Shown here one piece after another: positions 34,454-42,540 of a stretch of DNA of 64,000 bases. A program made the position numbers and the translations under genes. Origin of the DNA: Sporosarcina sp. P34 (GTDB lineage Bacteria > Bacillota > Bacilli > Bacillales_A > Planococcaceae); contig NZ_PDZC01000003.1 of the NCBI RefSeq assembly GCF_002743375.1, positions 248,001 through 312,000 on the forward strand, in the 5' to 3' direction. Numbering within the stretch: position 1 is the stretch's first letter; every line of letters begins with the position of its first letter. Under the pieces are notes generated by a model. That model saw only the letters and a list, made by a program, of their open reading frames with translations, made no database searches and was not told the DNA's origin.

Positions 34454-34675
34454 GCCGTCATCCTTTCTTTGAAGTAAACGCCACGGGGTTATCTTACATA
34501 GTAAGAGTTGCAGTCATCGAGACGTTAAATAAAATGGTTGTGGCTTGCAACTGAAGGTTTTGTAATGTCCAGTTGTGTGGATGAAGTAGTCATCAATCTA
34601 GTCATGCATCAGGACGTAGTAATTCGGTCAACATTGAGTTATCAAAGTGCAACATTAGGACATCAACCAAGACGA
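34454..34675 (-). other. Gap between the small regulator and FtsK-like genes
   Basis: 222 bases without a convincing gene. On the minus strand two tiny frames (25 and 26 codons) follow the regulator gene with TTGA and ATGA overlaps but lack ribosome sites. Short ATCAA/TTGAT words recur between about 34585 and 34680. It could be a leader or a protein-binding region. Confidence 0.3.
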
Positions 34676-34870
34676 TCAATTGGACTTAAACAAGGTTTGT
34701 AAAGTGACGATAATCTCTTTGTACTTGTAATAAAATCTCAAGGCTTCACGGTATGTTTCGGATCGATCTGTACGCGGGATTGACTCAATTATTTTTATTA
34801 AATCGGCATGATTCTTCTCATTTAATTTGGCTGCTATTTGGGGTAGTGGTTCATTTTTCAATGTCATCAT
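34676..34870 (-). CDS. Small possible DNA-binding protein (RHH-like)
   Basis: A 64-residue helical protein (IAAKLNEKNHADLIKIIESI..., TDRSETYREALRFYYKY). Size, helix layout and position at the head of the cassette suggest a ribbon-helix-helix type regulator, but the family is not certain. AGGAGGAGG lies 6 bases before the ATG pair. A long inverted repeat directly upstream could be its operator. Confidence 0.5.
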   Translation of the reverse strand: MMTLKNEPLPQIAAKLNEKNHADLIKIIESIPRTDRSETYREALRFYYKYKEIIVTLQTLFKSN

Positions 34871-34880
34871 GAGCCTCCTC

Positions 34881-34966
34881 CTTTCTAAACTTTTTCTAAC
34901 GGTTCTGATGTATCATATGGCGTTGTCAGCATAAAAATGCCTGTCCGTTTAGAAAAAGGTTAGAAG
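34881..34966 (-). promoter_or_regulatory. Long inverted repeat upstream of the minus-strand cassette
   Basis: A 22-base arm at 34881-34902 (CTTTCTAAAC...TTCTAACGG) is matched in reverse at 34945-34966 (CCGTTTAGAAAAAGG...). The arms are nearly complementary, 42 bases apart, and each contains two TTCTAAC-type half-sites. The region covers the likely promoter and ribosome site of the small regulator gene, so it looks like an autoregulatory operator pair. A further TTTTCTAACG word is at 35091-35100. Confidence 0.55.
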
Positions 34967-34972
34967 AAAATA

Positions 34973-35009
34973 AAAACAGCCAACCCTCTATATAGAAGGC
35001 GGCTGTTTT
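34973..35009. terminator. Terminator-like hairpin near prophage right end
   Basis: AAAACAGCC pairs with GGCTGTTTT around a 19-base middle. Flanked by A and T runs on both sides; probably insulates the cassette from the host side. Confidence 0.6.
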
Positions 35010-35401
35010 AGAAAACTACTCAATACTACACAAATGCTACACAAGATAGCCACAAACACTGTCATATCAATGCTTGTCCTACTTTTCTAACGTCCTCCTG
35101 GGACGTACAGTTATATAACGTTAAATTTAGAGAAATAAGCACTTTCGCTTATGATTCAATTTTACAGTACTCGGTCAATCGAGATTTTGTATAAATGAAT
35201 TGTAGATGAATGTGCTTTTTCTTATGTTTAAAATATAATGCACTATAAGGATAATATAGATAATAATATATTTGACTAGGTCAAAGTTTGAGAACTGTAA
35301 TATTGAATAACCTTTAAATATAACGTTTACATAAAATTCTAGTCGGTCGGTAGTTTGAATCCTTCGGGAGACGTAAAGAAATCATTAGGGTGAAATAGAA
35401 T
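35010..35401. other. Gene-free region expected to hold the prophage right end (attR)
   Basis: No gene seen. The prophage genes end at 34870 and the host regulator gene ends at 35592, so attR should lie in this stretch. It is AT-rich (about 35190-35300) with a palindrome TTTGACTAGGTCAAA near 35270. The core cannot be placed because the left end is outside the window. Confidence 0.4.
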
Positions 35402-35447
35402 AAAAAGCGCTGTAAACTGTGGGAAGTTGACGTTTACAGCGCTTTTT
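35402..35447. terminator. Strong bidirectional terminator after pucR-like gene
   Basis: A perfect 16-bp stem AAAAAGCGCTGTAAAC/GTTTACAGCGCTTTTT with a 14-base loop. It ends the minus-strand regulator transcript. Confidence 0.9.
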
Positions 35448-35591
35448 ATTGTGGAGGTTATGCCGCGAAAACCTTGACAATGGGATTACGCAGCAGCGGG
35501 ACAATCCAGCCTATTCTCTTATGCGAAGGAACCAGGAATTTATGCAACTCAGATTTTGGATGAAAACAATGACAATGATTCGGTCCCCTTG

Positions 35592-37400
35592 TCATCGTTT
35601 AATATAGTGGTAAATAGTTCCCGCCAGCTGAATGTTAAATAATTGCTGGCCATCTGTCAGGTCGGTTGAAAGAATTTCTTCAATACGTTTCAGGCGATAA
35701 TTTAACGTATTCGTGTGGACGTGAAGGACGACGGCGGTTCGTTTGATGTTTTGGTTTTGACGTAAATAGGTAAGTAATGTTTGCAACAACTCTCCTTTTC
35801 GGGCTCGTTCGTATTGAATGAGTGGGCCGATGACTTCGTGGACGAAATCGAGCAGCTCTTCTTCTGAATTTCGCAGGATGAAGCGCTGGATGCCGAGGTC
35901 TGTGTAGGACAGGGCACGTTCTTCGAAATGGTAGTTTTTCATGAATGAGGTGCATTTTTCAGCTTCTTTGAATGATTCGTGGGCAGCGGCGAGGTTTGGT
36001 TTCATTCTGCCGATGCCGATGGTAATGTCGAGTTCACTATATGTTTTATCGATTTCCTGCTGCAAATGCAAGGCGAGCTCTTTAATGCTGCCTGCCGGGT
36101 TTACTGCCTGCAGTTTGGCAGGGTAGGAGAATAAGGCGGCGAGCTTGTTTTGGTCGATCAGCGCGGCACCTTGCAAGTTTTTTCCTAGGAAGTTAGTATT
36201 CATCATATAGAGCAGATTGTTGATGACGTTTTCGCTGATAGCTCCGCGCTGCAATTTGTCTTTGTTTTCTATACTAACGATGACGGCGATGTAGTTGCGG
36301 TTCAAGTCAAATTGCAGATTTTTTGCCTGCTTCGTCAATGTTTCATCGATCACCTGGCCGGATAAAATTTTCGTCATGAATTCGTTTCGCAGACGTTGCT
36401 GTGTTTCGTGGACAGCTTGTTCTTTTACGAGCACGAGCGTGAGGACCGTGCAGATGTGCTCGAGCGCGTTGATTCCGACTTCTCCGATTGGATCGTTTGA
36501 GATGATGATGAGTGTGCCGAGCGGCTTTATTTTCGATTGCAACGGCAGCGCAATCAATTGATAGTTTTCAAAGCCAAATGTGATTTCAAAGACGCTGTAC
36601 GGGCTGTTGAGCGACTGATCATTCTGTTTCACAAAGCGTAGCAGTTTGCTGTTCATCTCTACTGAAACAGGCGCAGGGCAGGCGGAAGCGGTCAGTTCGC
36701 CCATTTCATCAAATAAGAAAACATGCTCACCGATTGTTTTGTAAATATAGTCAATAATGGACTGGATTCCTTCCCCGTTGACGACGAGATTGGAGATGTT
36801 GCGCTGCGTTTCAATTGAGCGGGACAGCAGCTGGACGGTTTTTTTCTCTTGATGATAAATATTCGATTTTTCGAGCGCGATAGCGGCTTGCTGGGCGATC
36901 GCTTCTAACAGCTGCATATCTTCTTTCTTGAAATGAAGCGATTTATCGAATGAATCAAGCGTGATGACACCGATGCAAGTTCCTTTCAATAAAATCGGTG
37001 ATGAAATGACTGAAGTGAAGTGGAAATTATTCGAAATAGATTCGTCGAGCAGCGTCCGGTTGCCAGGGGTGAGCGTATCGAGCGCTTGTTTGATTTCTTC
37101 TTCATTATGAAACACAAGCCCTTTTTCCGCTTGAAACGTCATGCCCGTCATCGATTCGCCGCTGCTTAATTCAATCGATTTAAAGATTTGCGGATAAAAC
37201 AAGCCGTGCGCGGATTTGGCCACTAGGCGCTGTTTCTGTAGGTCGAAAACCCAAATTGAACCACCTCCTGCTGCATCTACTGCAGAAATTGCTTCACCAA
37301 TAATTAAATCAAAAATCGTTTCGATATCTAATGAAGAGTTAATGACAGTGGAAACATGTACAAGAGATTTGAGCTGCCGGTGAGTTAACGTATCTTGCAT
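35592..37400 (-). CDS. GAF-domain PucR/CdaR-type transcriptional regulator
   Basis: A 602-residue regulator. An N-terminal GAF sensor (about residues 10-185: FDLIIGEAISAVDAAGGGSIWVF..., SSPILLKGTCIGVITLDS) is followed by a second sensor-like region, a CdaR/GGDEF-like central part (DITIGIGRMKPNLAAAHESFKEA) and a C-terminal PucR helix-turn-helix (LLTYLRQNQNIKRTAVVLHVHTNTLNYRLKRIEEIL). Such proteins sense small metabolites and control catabolic genes. It is transcribed away from the branched-chain acyl-CoA operon, so it is the prime candidate for controlling it. Confidence 0.85.
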   Translation of the reverse strand: MQDTLTHRQLKSLVHVSTVINSSLDIETIFDLIIGEAISAVDAAGGGSIWVFDLQKQRLVAKSAHGLFYPQIFKSIELSSGESMTGMTFQAEKGLVFHNEEEIKQALDTLTPGNRTLLDESISNNFHFTSVISSPILLKGTCIGVITLDSFDKSLHFKKEDMQLLEAIAQQAAIALEKSNIYHQEKKTVQLLSRSIETQRNISNLVVNGEGIQSIIDYIYKTIGEHVFLFDEMGELTASACPAPVSVEMNSKLLRFVKQNDQSLNSPYSVFEITFGFENYQLIALPLQSKIKPLGTLIIISNDPIGEVGINALEHICTVLTLVLVKEQAVHETQQRLRNEFMTKILSGQVIDETLTKQAKNLQFDLNRNYIAVIVSIENKDKLQRGAISENVINNLLYMMNTNFLGKNLQGAALIDQNKLAALFSYPAKLQAVNPAGSIKELALHLQQEIDKTYSELDITIGIGRMKPNLAAAHESFKEAEKCTSFMKNYHFEERALSYTDLGIQRFILRNSEEELLDFVHEVIGPLIQYERARKGELLQTLLTYLRQNQNIKRTAVVLHVHTNTLNYRLKRIEEILSTDLTDGQQLFNIQLAGTIYHYIKR

Positions 37401-37672
37401 TATCTATCATCCTAACGCTAGAGTATTTTGTGTTTTTTGTGTAAAACACACAAATTCTTTCGGAAAATTACACATAGAAAAGATTTTTTGTATTGTTTAT
37501 AATTATAGGTGAATTGGAAATAAAATGAAAGCGGGTCGGTTAAAAGTACGCGGATAGATGAAAGTGAGTCGGATTAACGTGCACGGATAAATGAAAGCGT
37601 TTTCAATTTAATTGTTGGCGCAATAATTTACGGCAATGCCAGATTGTAAAAGAAGAATGGAGGGTATTGGAT
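37401..37672 (+). promoter_or_regulatory. Divergent promoter region between regulator and yng-like operon
   Basis: Contains an inverted word TTTGTGT...ACACAAA (about 37428-37452), a TATAAT at 37498-37503 without a clear SigA -35, and the 33-bp tandem repeats listed separately. In B. subtilis the yng operon is, as I recall, controlled by SigE; no SigE promoter was firmly identified here. Confidence 0.45.
37525..37611 (+). repeat. Tandem 33-bp repeats forming consecutive mini-ORFs
   Basis: Two 33-base units (37525-37557 and 37558-37590), 25 of 33 bases identical, then a partial third (37591-37600). Each unit is exactly 11 codons from ATG to stop: MKAGRLKVRG, MKVSRINVHG, then MKAFSI ending at 37611. 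The stop of each touches the ATG of the next. They lie 62-148 bases before the first gene of the operon. They may be leader peptides, regulator sites or a chance reading of a dispersed intergenic repeat. Confidence 0.6.
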
Positions 37673-38812
37673 ATGAATTTTGATTTGACGGATGAACAAC
37701 AAATGGTGCGCAAGCTGGTTCGAGATTTTGCGGAAGCGGAAGTAGAGCCGGGTGCGGATGAGCGTGATCAGACAGGGGAATTCCCGAAAGAGATTTTTGA
37801 AAAGTTTTCGGAACTCGGTTTGATGGGGCTGCCTTTCCCGGAAGAGTACGGCGGTGGCGGAGCAGACACGACGAGTTTTGCTATCGTCACAGAAGAATTA
37901 AGCCGAGTCTGCGCATCGACAGGCATCACATATTCTGCGCATATTTCACTTGGCGGAGCACCGATTCATTTGTTCGGCACGCCGGAGCAGAAAAAGAAAT
38001 ATTTAATGCCGATTTGTACGGGTGAATCGTTCGGAGCATTCGGATTGACGGAGCCAAATGCGGGGTCGGATGCGGGCGGGACAGAAACGACAGCTGTTCT
38101 TGAAGGCGATGAATGGGTCATTAACGGTTCGAAATGTTTTATTACGAATGCAAGTTATGCGAAACATCTTGCTGTGACGGCGATTACAGACCGCTCAAAA
38201 GGAATGAATGGCATTAGCGCATTTATCGTGCCGACCGATGTACCAGGATTTACGGTCATCGCAAACTATGAAAAAATGGGACTTCATTCTTCTAACACGA
38301 CGGAATTGATTTTGGAAAACGTCCGTGTGCCGAAAGAAAATCTTTTAGGCGAAATTGGAAACGGTTACAAACAGTTTTTGGCGACGCTTGACGGTGGACG
38401 GATCGGTATAGGTGCAATGGCTGTTGGCCTAGCGCAAGGAGCGTACGAGAAGGCGCTGAATTATGCCCAGGAGCGAAAGCAGTTCGGCAGAAGTATTTCG
38501 AACTTCCAAGCAATTCAGTTCAAACTTGCAGATATGGCAATGAATATCGAGCTGGCACGCAATATGGTGTATAAAGCAGCGTGGTTAAAAGATCAAGGTC
38601 GCCCGTTCAAAAAAGAAGCGGCGTTTGCAAAATTATTCGCTTCTGAAATGTGCATGCGTGTCTGTGATCAAGCAGTGCAAGTTCATGGTGGCTACGGCTA
38701 TATTAAAGAATACCAAGTCGAACGTTTCTTCCGCGATGCGAAACTTTTAGAAATCGGTGAAGGTACCTCTGAAGTCCAGCGCATGGTCATTGCAAAACAA
38801 ATCGGCTGCTGA
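37673..38812 (+). CDS. yngJ: Acyl-CoA dehydrogenase
   Basis: A 379-residue flavoprotein that makes alpha,beta-unsaturated acyl-CoA, passing electrons to ETF. FGLTEPNAGSDAGG and FITNAS are the FAD/substrate signatures; QFGRSISNFQAIQFKLADM and HGGYGYIKEY follow. The catalytic Glu is in IGEGTSE (about residue 363), the short-chain position; the alternative Glu used by isovaleryl-CoA dehydrogenase is not present at LDGGRIGIG. First gene of an operon with the yngJ-to-yngE gene order, so the substrate is probably isovaleryl- or another branched short acyl-CoA. ATG 37673 has GGAGGG 8-9 bases upstream; TTG 37667 is too close. Confidence 0.9.
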   Translation: MNFDLTDEQQMVRKLVRDFAEAEVEPGADERDQTGEFPKEIFEKFSELGLMGLPFPEEYGGGGADTTSFAIVTEELSRVCASTGITYSAHISLGGAPIHLFGTPEQKKKYLMPICTGESFGAFGLTEPNAGSDAGGTETTAVLEGDEWVINGSKCFITNASYAKHLAVTAITDRSKGMNGISAFIVPTDVPGFTVIANYEKMGLHSSNTTELILENVRVPKENLLGEIGNGYKQFLATLDGGRIGIGAMAVGLAQGAYEKALNYAQERKQFGRSISNFQAIQFKLADMAMNIELARNMVYKAAWLKDQGRPFKKEAAFAKLFASEMCMRVCDQAVQVHGGYGYIKEYQVERFFRDAKLLEIGEGTSEVQRMVIAKQIGC

Positions 38813-38852
38813 TTTTGAAAAGGTTTTAGTGAATTGACAAAGGGGCGATTGA

Positions 38853-40820
38853 ATGGATATTGAACGAGTTTTACAAGTAGCGGCGAATAGTAAACTTATT
38901 TATCCTAGTGAAGAAAAGGCGCGCTCGACTTCGATTGGTAGCGCAGAAGCTTTCCAAGAACTTCTCCGGCAGTCTCAGGAAAATCCTGCTGCATTTTGGG
39001 ATCAGCAAGCCCGTGAGCTCGAATGGTATGAACCATGGACAGAGACGATCAGTGGCAAACTCCCTGATTTCAAGTTTTTCGTGGATGGCATTACGAATCC
39101 TAGCATCAACTTACTAGACCGGCATATACATAACGGTGCCGGTAACCGGACAGCGCTCATTTGGGAAGGTGAAAACGGCGATTCGAAGTTTTACACGTAT
39201 TCGATGCTCCTTGCAGAAGTGAACCGTTTTTCTAATGTGCTTCGATCGTTCGGTGTGAAAAAAGGCGATTGTGTCGCGATTTATCTTCCGAATTTGGCGG
39301 AAGCCGTCATAGCAGTGCTCGCGTGTTTCCGTGTCGGGGCAATTTACAACGCAGTCTTCTCGGGCTATTCTGAGCGTTCCTTGTCCGATCGGTTGACAAG
39401 CTTTGAACCGAAAGTCATCGTCACAGCGGATGCGACAATGCGCCGCGGCAAAGAAATTCGCTTGAAAGAAAAAGTTGATCAAGTCGCGCCGTCTACTTCT
39501 TCAGTCGAAGCGGTCATCGTCGTCAATCGCATGGGCATTGATATCGACATGCAGGAAGGTCGCGATTACTGGTGGCATGAGCTGACGGAAAAAGCAAGTA
39601 TCCATTGCGAACCGGAGCGCCTTGAAGCGAATGAAAGTGGGATCGTTTTCTATACGAGCGGCACGACGGGAAAGCCGAAAGGGATCGTGCATTCAGGTAC
39701 GGCATTCGTCGTGCAGAACTATGTCTATGCGAAATACCATCTCGACCATCGCGATGACGACGTATTTTGGTGCACGGCGGATATCGGCTGGCTGACGATG
39801 CATATTTGGGGTATCGTCGGAGCCCTTGCAAACGGCGTTACGACAGTCATTTGCGAAGGAGCGATCGATTATCCTGAGAAAACACGTTTTTATCAAATCA
39901 TTGAAAAATACCGTGTCAATAAATTATTTACCGCTCCGACAGCGCTACGCATGTTGAAAAGCATGGGTCAGGAGCCAATCGAGCAGTTTGACTTATCATG
40001 CCTTGACGTGATCGCACTCGTCGGCGAGCCATTCGATGCGGAGACGTGGCACTGGACGTATGAAGTGCTAGGCAAGAAAAAAGTCTATATTAACAACACG
40101 TGGGGGCAGACCGAAACGGCCGGCTCGCCGATTGCAGGAGCAGCATGGCTGACGCCGATGAAACCCGGGTCTTCGGGCACGCAGTTTTTAGGCGCAGTAT
40201 TCGATGTCGTCAATGAAGCCGGCGAACCCGTAAAAGCCGGGCAGCTTGGCAACTTGATCATTAAAAAGCCATTCCCGATGCTATGCAGGACGATTTGGAG
40301 AGAGCCGGAACGTTACTACGGTTCATACTACAGCCAAGTTGACGGTAGCTACTATGCTAGCGATCTAGCACTGATCGACGAAGACGGCTATATTTGGGTA
40401 GTTGGCCGTTCCGACGATGCGTTCAACGTCGCAGGCCACCGTTTGAGTACGATGGAAATGGAAAGCGCTGTGCTCGAATGTGCAGGCGTGGCGGAATGCG
40501 CGGTCATTGGCGTGCCAGATGAAATTAAAGGAGAAGTGCCTATCGTTTTCGTCCGACTTTCGGAAAATGTAACGGACGGGGAGGAAGTCGCAGAGCGGAT
40601 TAAAGAAAACATCATCCGCCAGATCGGAAAAATCGCCCAGCCGAAAGAAATCATTATAACGGACTCTCTACCTAAAACGGTGAGTGGAAAAATTATGCGT
40701 CGCCTGATTAAAGAAATCGTTACGACAGGCAGTGTCGCAGGTGATGTGACGGGGCTTGAAGATCCGTCGACAGTTGCGGAACTTCAGAGCGTCATAGAAG
40801 CGAAAACTGTGAACAAATAA
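38853..40820 (+). CDS. Acetyl-CoA synthetase-like acyl-CoA ligase
   Basis: A 655-residue AMP-forming ligase. It has the ACS N-terminal segment (ENPAAFWDQQARELEWYEPW), the P-loop-like YTSGTTGKPKG, ADIGWLTMHIWG, the motif NTWGQTETAG and the C-terminal DSLPKTVSGKIMRR with the catalytic Lys. In acetyl-CoA synthetases this motif is TWWQTE, and the second Trp closes the acyl pocket; here it is Gly (residue 418), which in the family allows longer or branched acids. It occupies the place of yngI but is longer and ACS-like, so it may activate isovalerate or a similar acid for the pathway. Confidence 0.88.
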   Translation: MDIERVLQVAANSKLIYPSEEKARSTSIGSAEAFQELLRQSQENPAAFWDQQARELEWYEPWTETISGKLPDFKFFVDGITNPSINLLDRHIHNGAGNRTALIWEGENGDSKFYTYSMLLAEVNRFSNVLRSFGVKKGDCVAIYLPNLAEAVIAVLACFRVGAIYNAVFSGYSERSLSDRLTSFEPKVIVTADATMRRGKEIRLKEKVDQVAPSTSSVEAVIVVNRMGIDIDMQEGRDYWWHELTEKASIHCEPERLEANESGIVFYTSGTTGKPKGIVHSGTAFVVQNYVYAKYHLDHRDDDVFWCTADIGWLTMHIWGIVGALANGVTTVICEGAIDYPEKTRFYQIIEKYRVNKLFTAPTALRMLKSMGQEPIEQFDLSCLDVIALVGEPFDAETWHWTYEVLGKKKVYINNTWGQTETAGSPIAGAAWLTPMKPGSSGTQFLGAVFDVVNEAGEPVKAGQLGNLIIKKPFPMLCRTIWREPERYYGSYYSQVDGSYYASDLALIDEDGYIWVVGRSDDAFNVAGHRLSTMEMESAVLECAGVAECAVIGVPDEIKGEVPIVFVRLSENVTDGEEVAERIKENIIRQIGKIAQPKEIIITDSLPKTVSGKIMRRLIKEIVTTGSVAGDVTGLEDPSTVAELQSVIEAKTVNK

Positions 40821-40918
40821 ATGAACAGTGGAGCCGGTCTTTTTACAGCCGGCCCCTCTATTTCAAAATTGATGCGCACGAATGCTTGATTACATGATTA
40901 ATTGAAAGGGTGGATATT

Positions 40919-42286
40919 ATGTTTAATAAGATTTTGATTGCGAACCGCGGGGAAATAGCTGCTCGTGTCATGCGCACATGCAGAACGCTCGGTATTAAAA
41001 CAGTTGGTGTCTATTCGGAAGCGGATGCGGAAGCTGTCCACGTCAAGCATGCGGATGAAGCATATTTGCTCGGCGGACCGCGCGTAACGGAAAGTTATAT
41101 GAAAATCGATAAAATTTTAGAAGCGGCGCATCAGTCGAAAGCAGAAGCGATCCACCCAGGGTATGGTCTACTTTCTGAAAACGCCGAATTTGCACGTCGC
41201 TGCGAAGAAGAGGGATTCGTGTTCATCGGGCCGTCGCCTGAAGTCATTTCTGAAATGGGCAGCAAAATTGCAGCGCGCAAGGCGATGGAAAAAGCCGGTG
41301 TCCCAGTTGTGCCGGGTATCACTCGTGCGCTTGCAGACGCGGAAGAAGCAATTGAAGCGGCAGAAACTATCGGCTATCCCGTTATGCTGAAGGCGTCTGC
41401 AGGCGGCGGTGGAATCGGTATGCAAGTCGTCTACCGCGCGGACGAAATTCACAAAGCGTTCGAAGGCAATCAAAAACGAGCGACTGATTTCTTCGGTGAC
41501 GGCGCGATGTATATTGAAAAATTCGTGGAGAATCCGCGCCATATCGAAATTCAGATCTTAGCGGACAATAGTGGAAATACAGTGTACTTATGGGAGCGTG
41601 AGTGCTCAATCCAGCGTCGCCACCAAAAAGTCGTAGAAGAGGCGCCGTCTTCATTCATTTCAGAAGAGACAAGAAGAAAAATGGGCGAAGCAGCGGTTAA
41701 AGCAGCGAAGTCTATTGGCTATAGAAATGCTGGCACGATCGAATTTTTAGTCGACGTAGACCAAAACTTCTACTTTCTCGAAATGAATACACGGCTGCAA
41801 GTTGAGCACCCGATTACGGAAGAAATTACAGGGCTCGACTTAGTGAAAGAGCAGCTTGATATCGCAGCGGGAAAAACACTTACATTTGCGCAGGAAGACG
41901 TCAAACGCGACGGACATGCAATTGAAGTACGTATTTACGCTGAAGATCCGAAAACATTTTTCCCTTCACCGGGGACCATCACAAAACTTAAGTTGCCAGA
42001 AGGACCGGGCATCCGCCACGAATTGGCCGTCCACGGCGAGTCGATCGTCACACCATTTTATGACCCGATGATTGCAAAACTCGTCGTCAAAGGTAAAGAC
42101 CGAGACGAAGCGATCGACCGCCTGCAGGAAGCGCTTTCGAACTACCATATCGAAGGCATCAAGACGAATATTCCGATGCTTCAGGAAATAGCAGCACATG
42201 AAGCATTCCGTATTGGGGATACGACAACGGAATTCGTGGAAAAATATTTGACGAAGAAAAAGAAAAAACAAAAACAAACGAAATGA
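40919..42286 (+). CDS. yngH: Biotin carboxylase subunit of acyl-CoA carboxylase
   Basis: A 455-residue ATP-grasp biotin carboxylase: KILIANRGEIAARVMRTCR at the start, ASAGGGGIGM Gly-rich loop, HIEIQILAD, ERECSIQRRHQKVVEEAPS and EMNTRLQVEHP. It carboxylates the biotin on the carrier encoded next, using ATP and bicarbonate. Operon context suggests 3-methylcrotonyl-CoA carboxylase rather than the fatty-acid AccC. ATG 40919 is preferred to GTG 40910, which overlaps AAAGGGTGG. Confidence 0.93.
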   Translation: MFNKILIANRGEIAARVMRTCRTLGIKTVGVYSEADAEAVHVKHADEAYLLGGPRVTESYMKIDKILEAAHQSKAEAIHPGYGLLSENAEFARRCEEEGFVFIGPSPEVISEMGSKIAARKAMEKAGVPVVPGITRALADAEEAIEAAETIGYPVMLKASAGGGGIGMQVVYRADEIHKAFEGNQKRATDFFGDGAMYIEKFVENPRHIEIQILADNSGNTVYLWERECSIQRRHQKVVEEAPSSFISEETRRKMGEAAVKAAKSIGYRNAGTIEFLVDVDQNFYFLEMNTRLQVEHPITEEITGLDLVKEQLDIAAGKTLTFAQEDVKRDGHAIEVRIYAEDPKTFFPSPGTITKLKLPEGPGIRHELAVHGESIVTPFYDPMIAKLVVKGKDRDEAIDRLQEALSNYHIEGIKTNIPMLQEIAAHEAFRIGDTTTEFVEKYLTKKKKKQKQTK

Positions 42287-42304
42287 CTTTTTGGGGGGAT
42301 TACT

Positions 42305-42517
42305 ATGACAGAGATTACTGCAAGCATGGCAGGAAGCGTTTGGAAAGTACTCGTAAAAGCAGGAGACGAAGTAGAAGAAGATCAAGACATCGTCATCTTG
42401 GAATCGATGAAAATGGAAATACCGATTGCAACTGATTTTGACGGTGTTGTAAAAGTTGTAAAAGTGAACGAAGGCGAATTCGTCAACGAAGGAGACGTCA
42501 TCGCAGTCATTGAATAA
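42305..42517 (+). CDS. yngHB: Biotin carrier protein
   Basis: A 70-residue biotinyl domain with biotin attachment Lys36 in LESMKMEIP. It moves carboxybiotin from the YngH-type carboxylase to the YngE-type transferase. GGGGGATT precedes the ATG. Such a stand-alone short carrier between carboxylase and HMG-CoA lyase is the Bacillus arrangement. Confidence 0.92.
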   Translation: MTEITASMAGSVWKVLVKAGDEVEEDQDIVILESMKMEIPIATDFDGVVKVVKVNEGEFVNEGDVIAVIE

Positions 42518-42540
42518 TTCCTGTAGAAGGAGATGAAACG

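Noticed and set aside
34480..34680. Chain of two tiny minus-strand frames linked by TTGA and ATGA
   Set aside because: No ribosome sites and no protein-like composition; probably chance.
35341..35372. GTTTGAATCC word resembling a tRNA T arm, as if an attR tRNA fragment
   Set aside because: The flanking bases do not form the T stem and no acceptor end follows.
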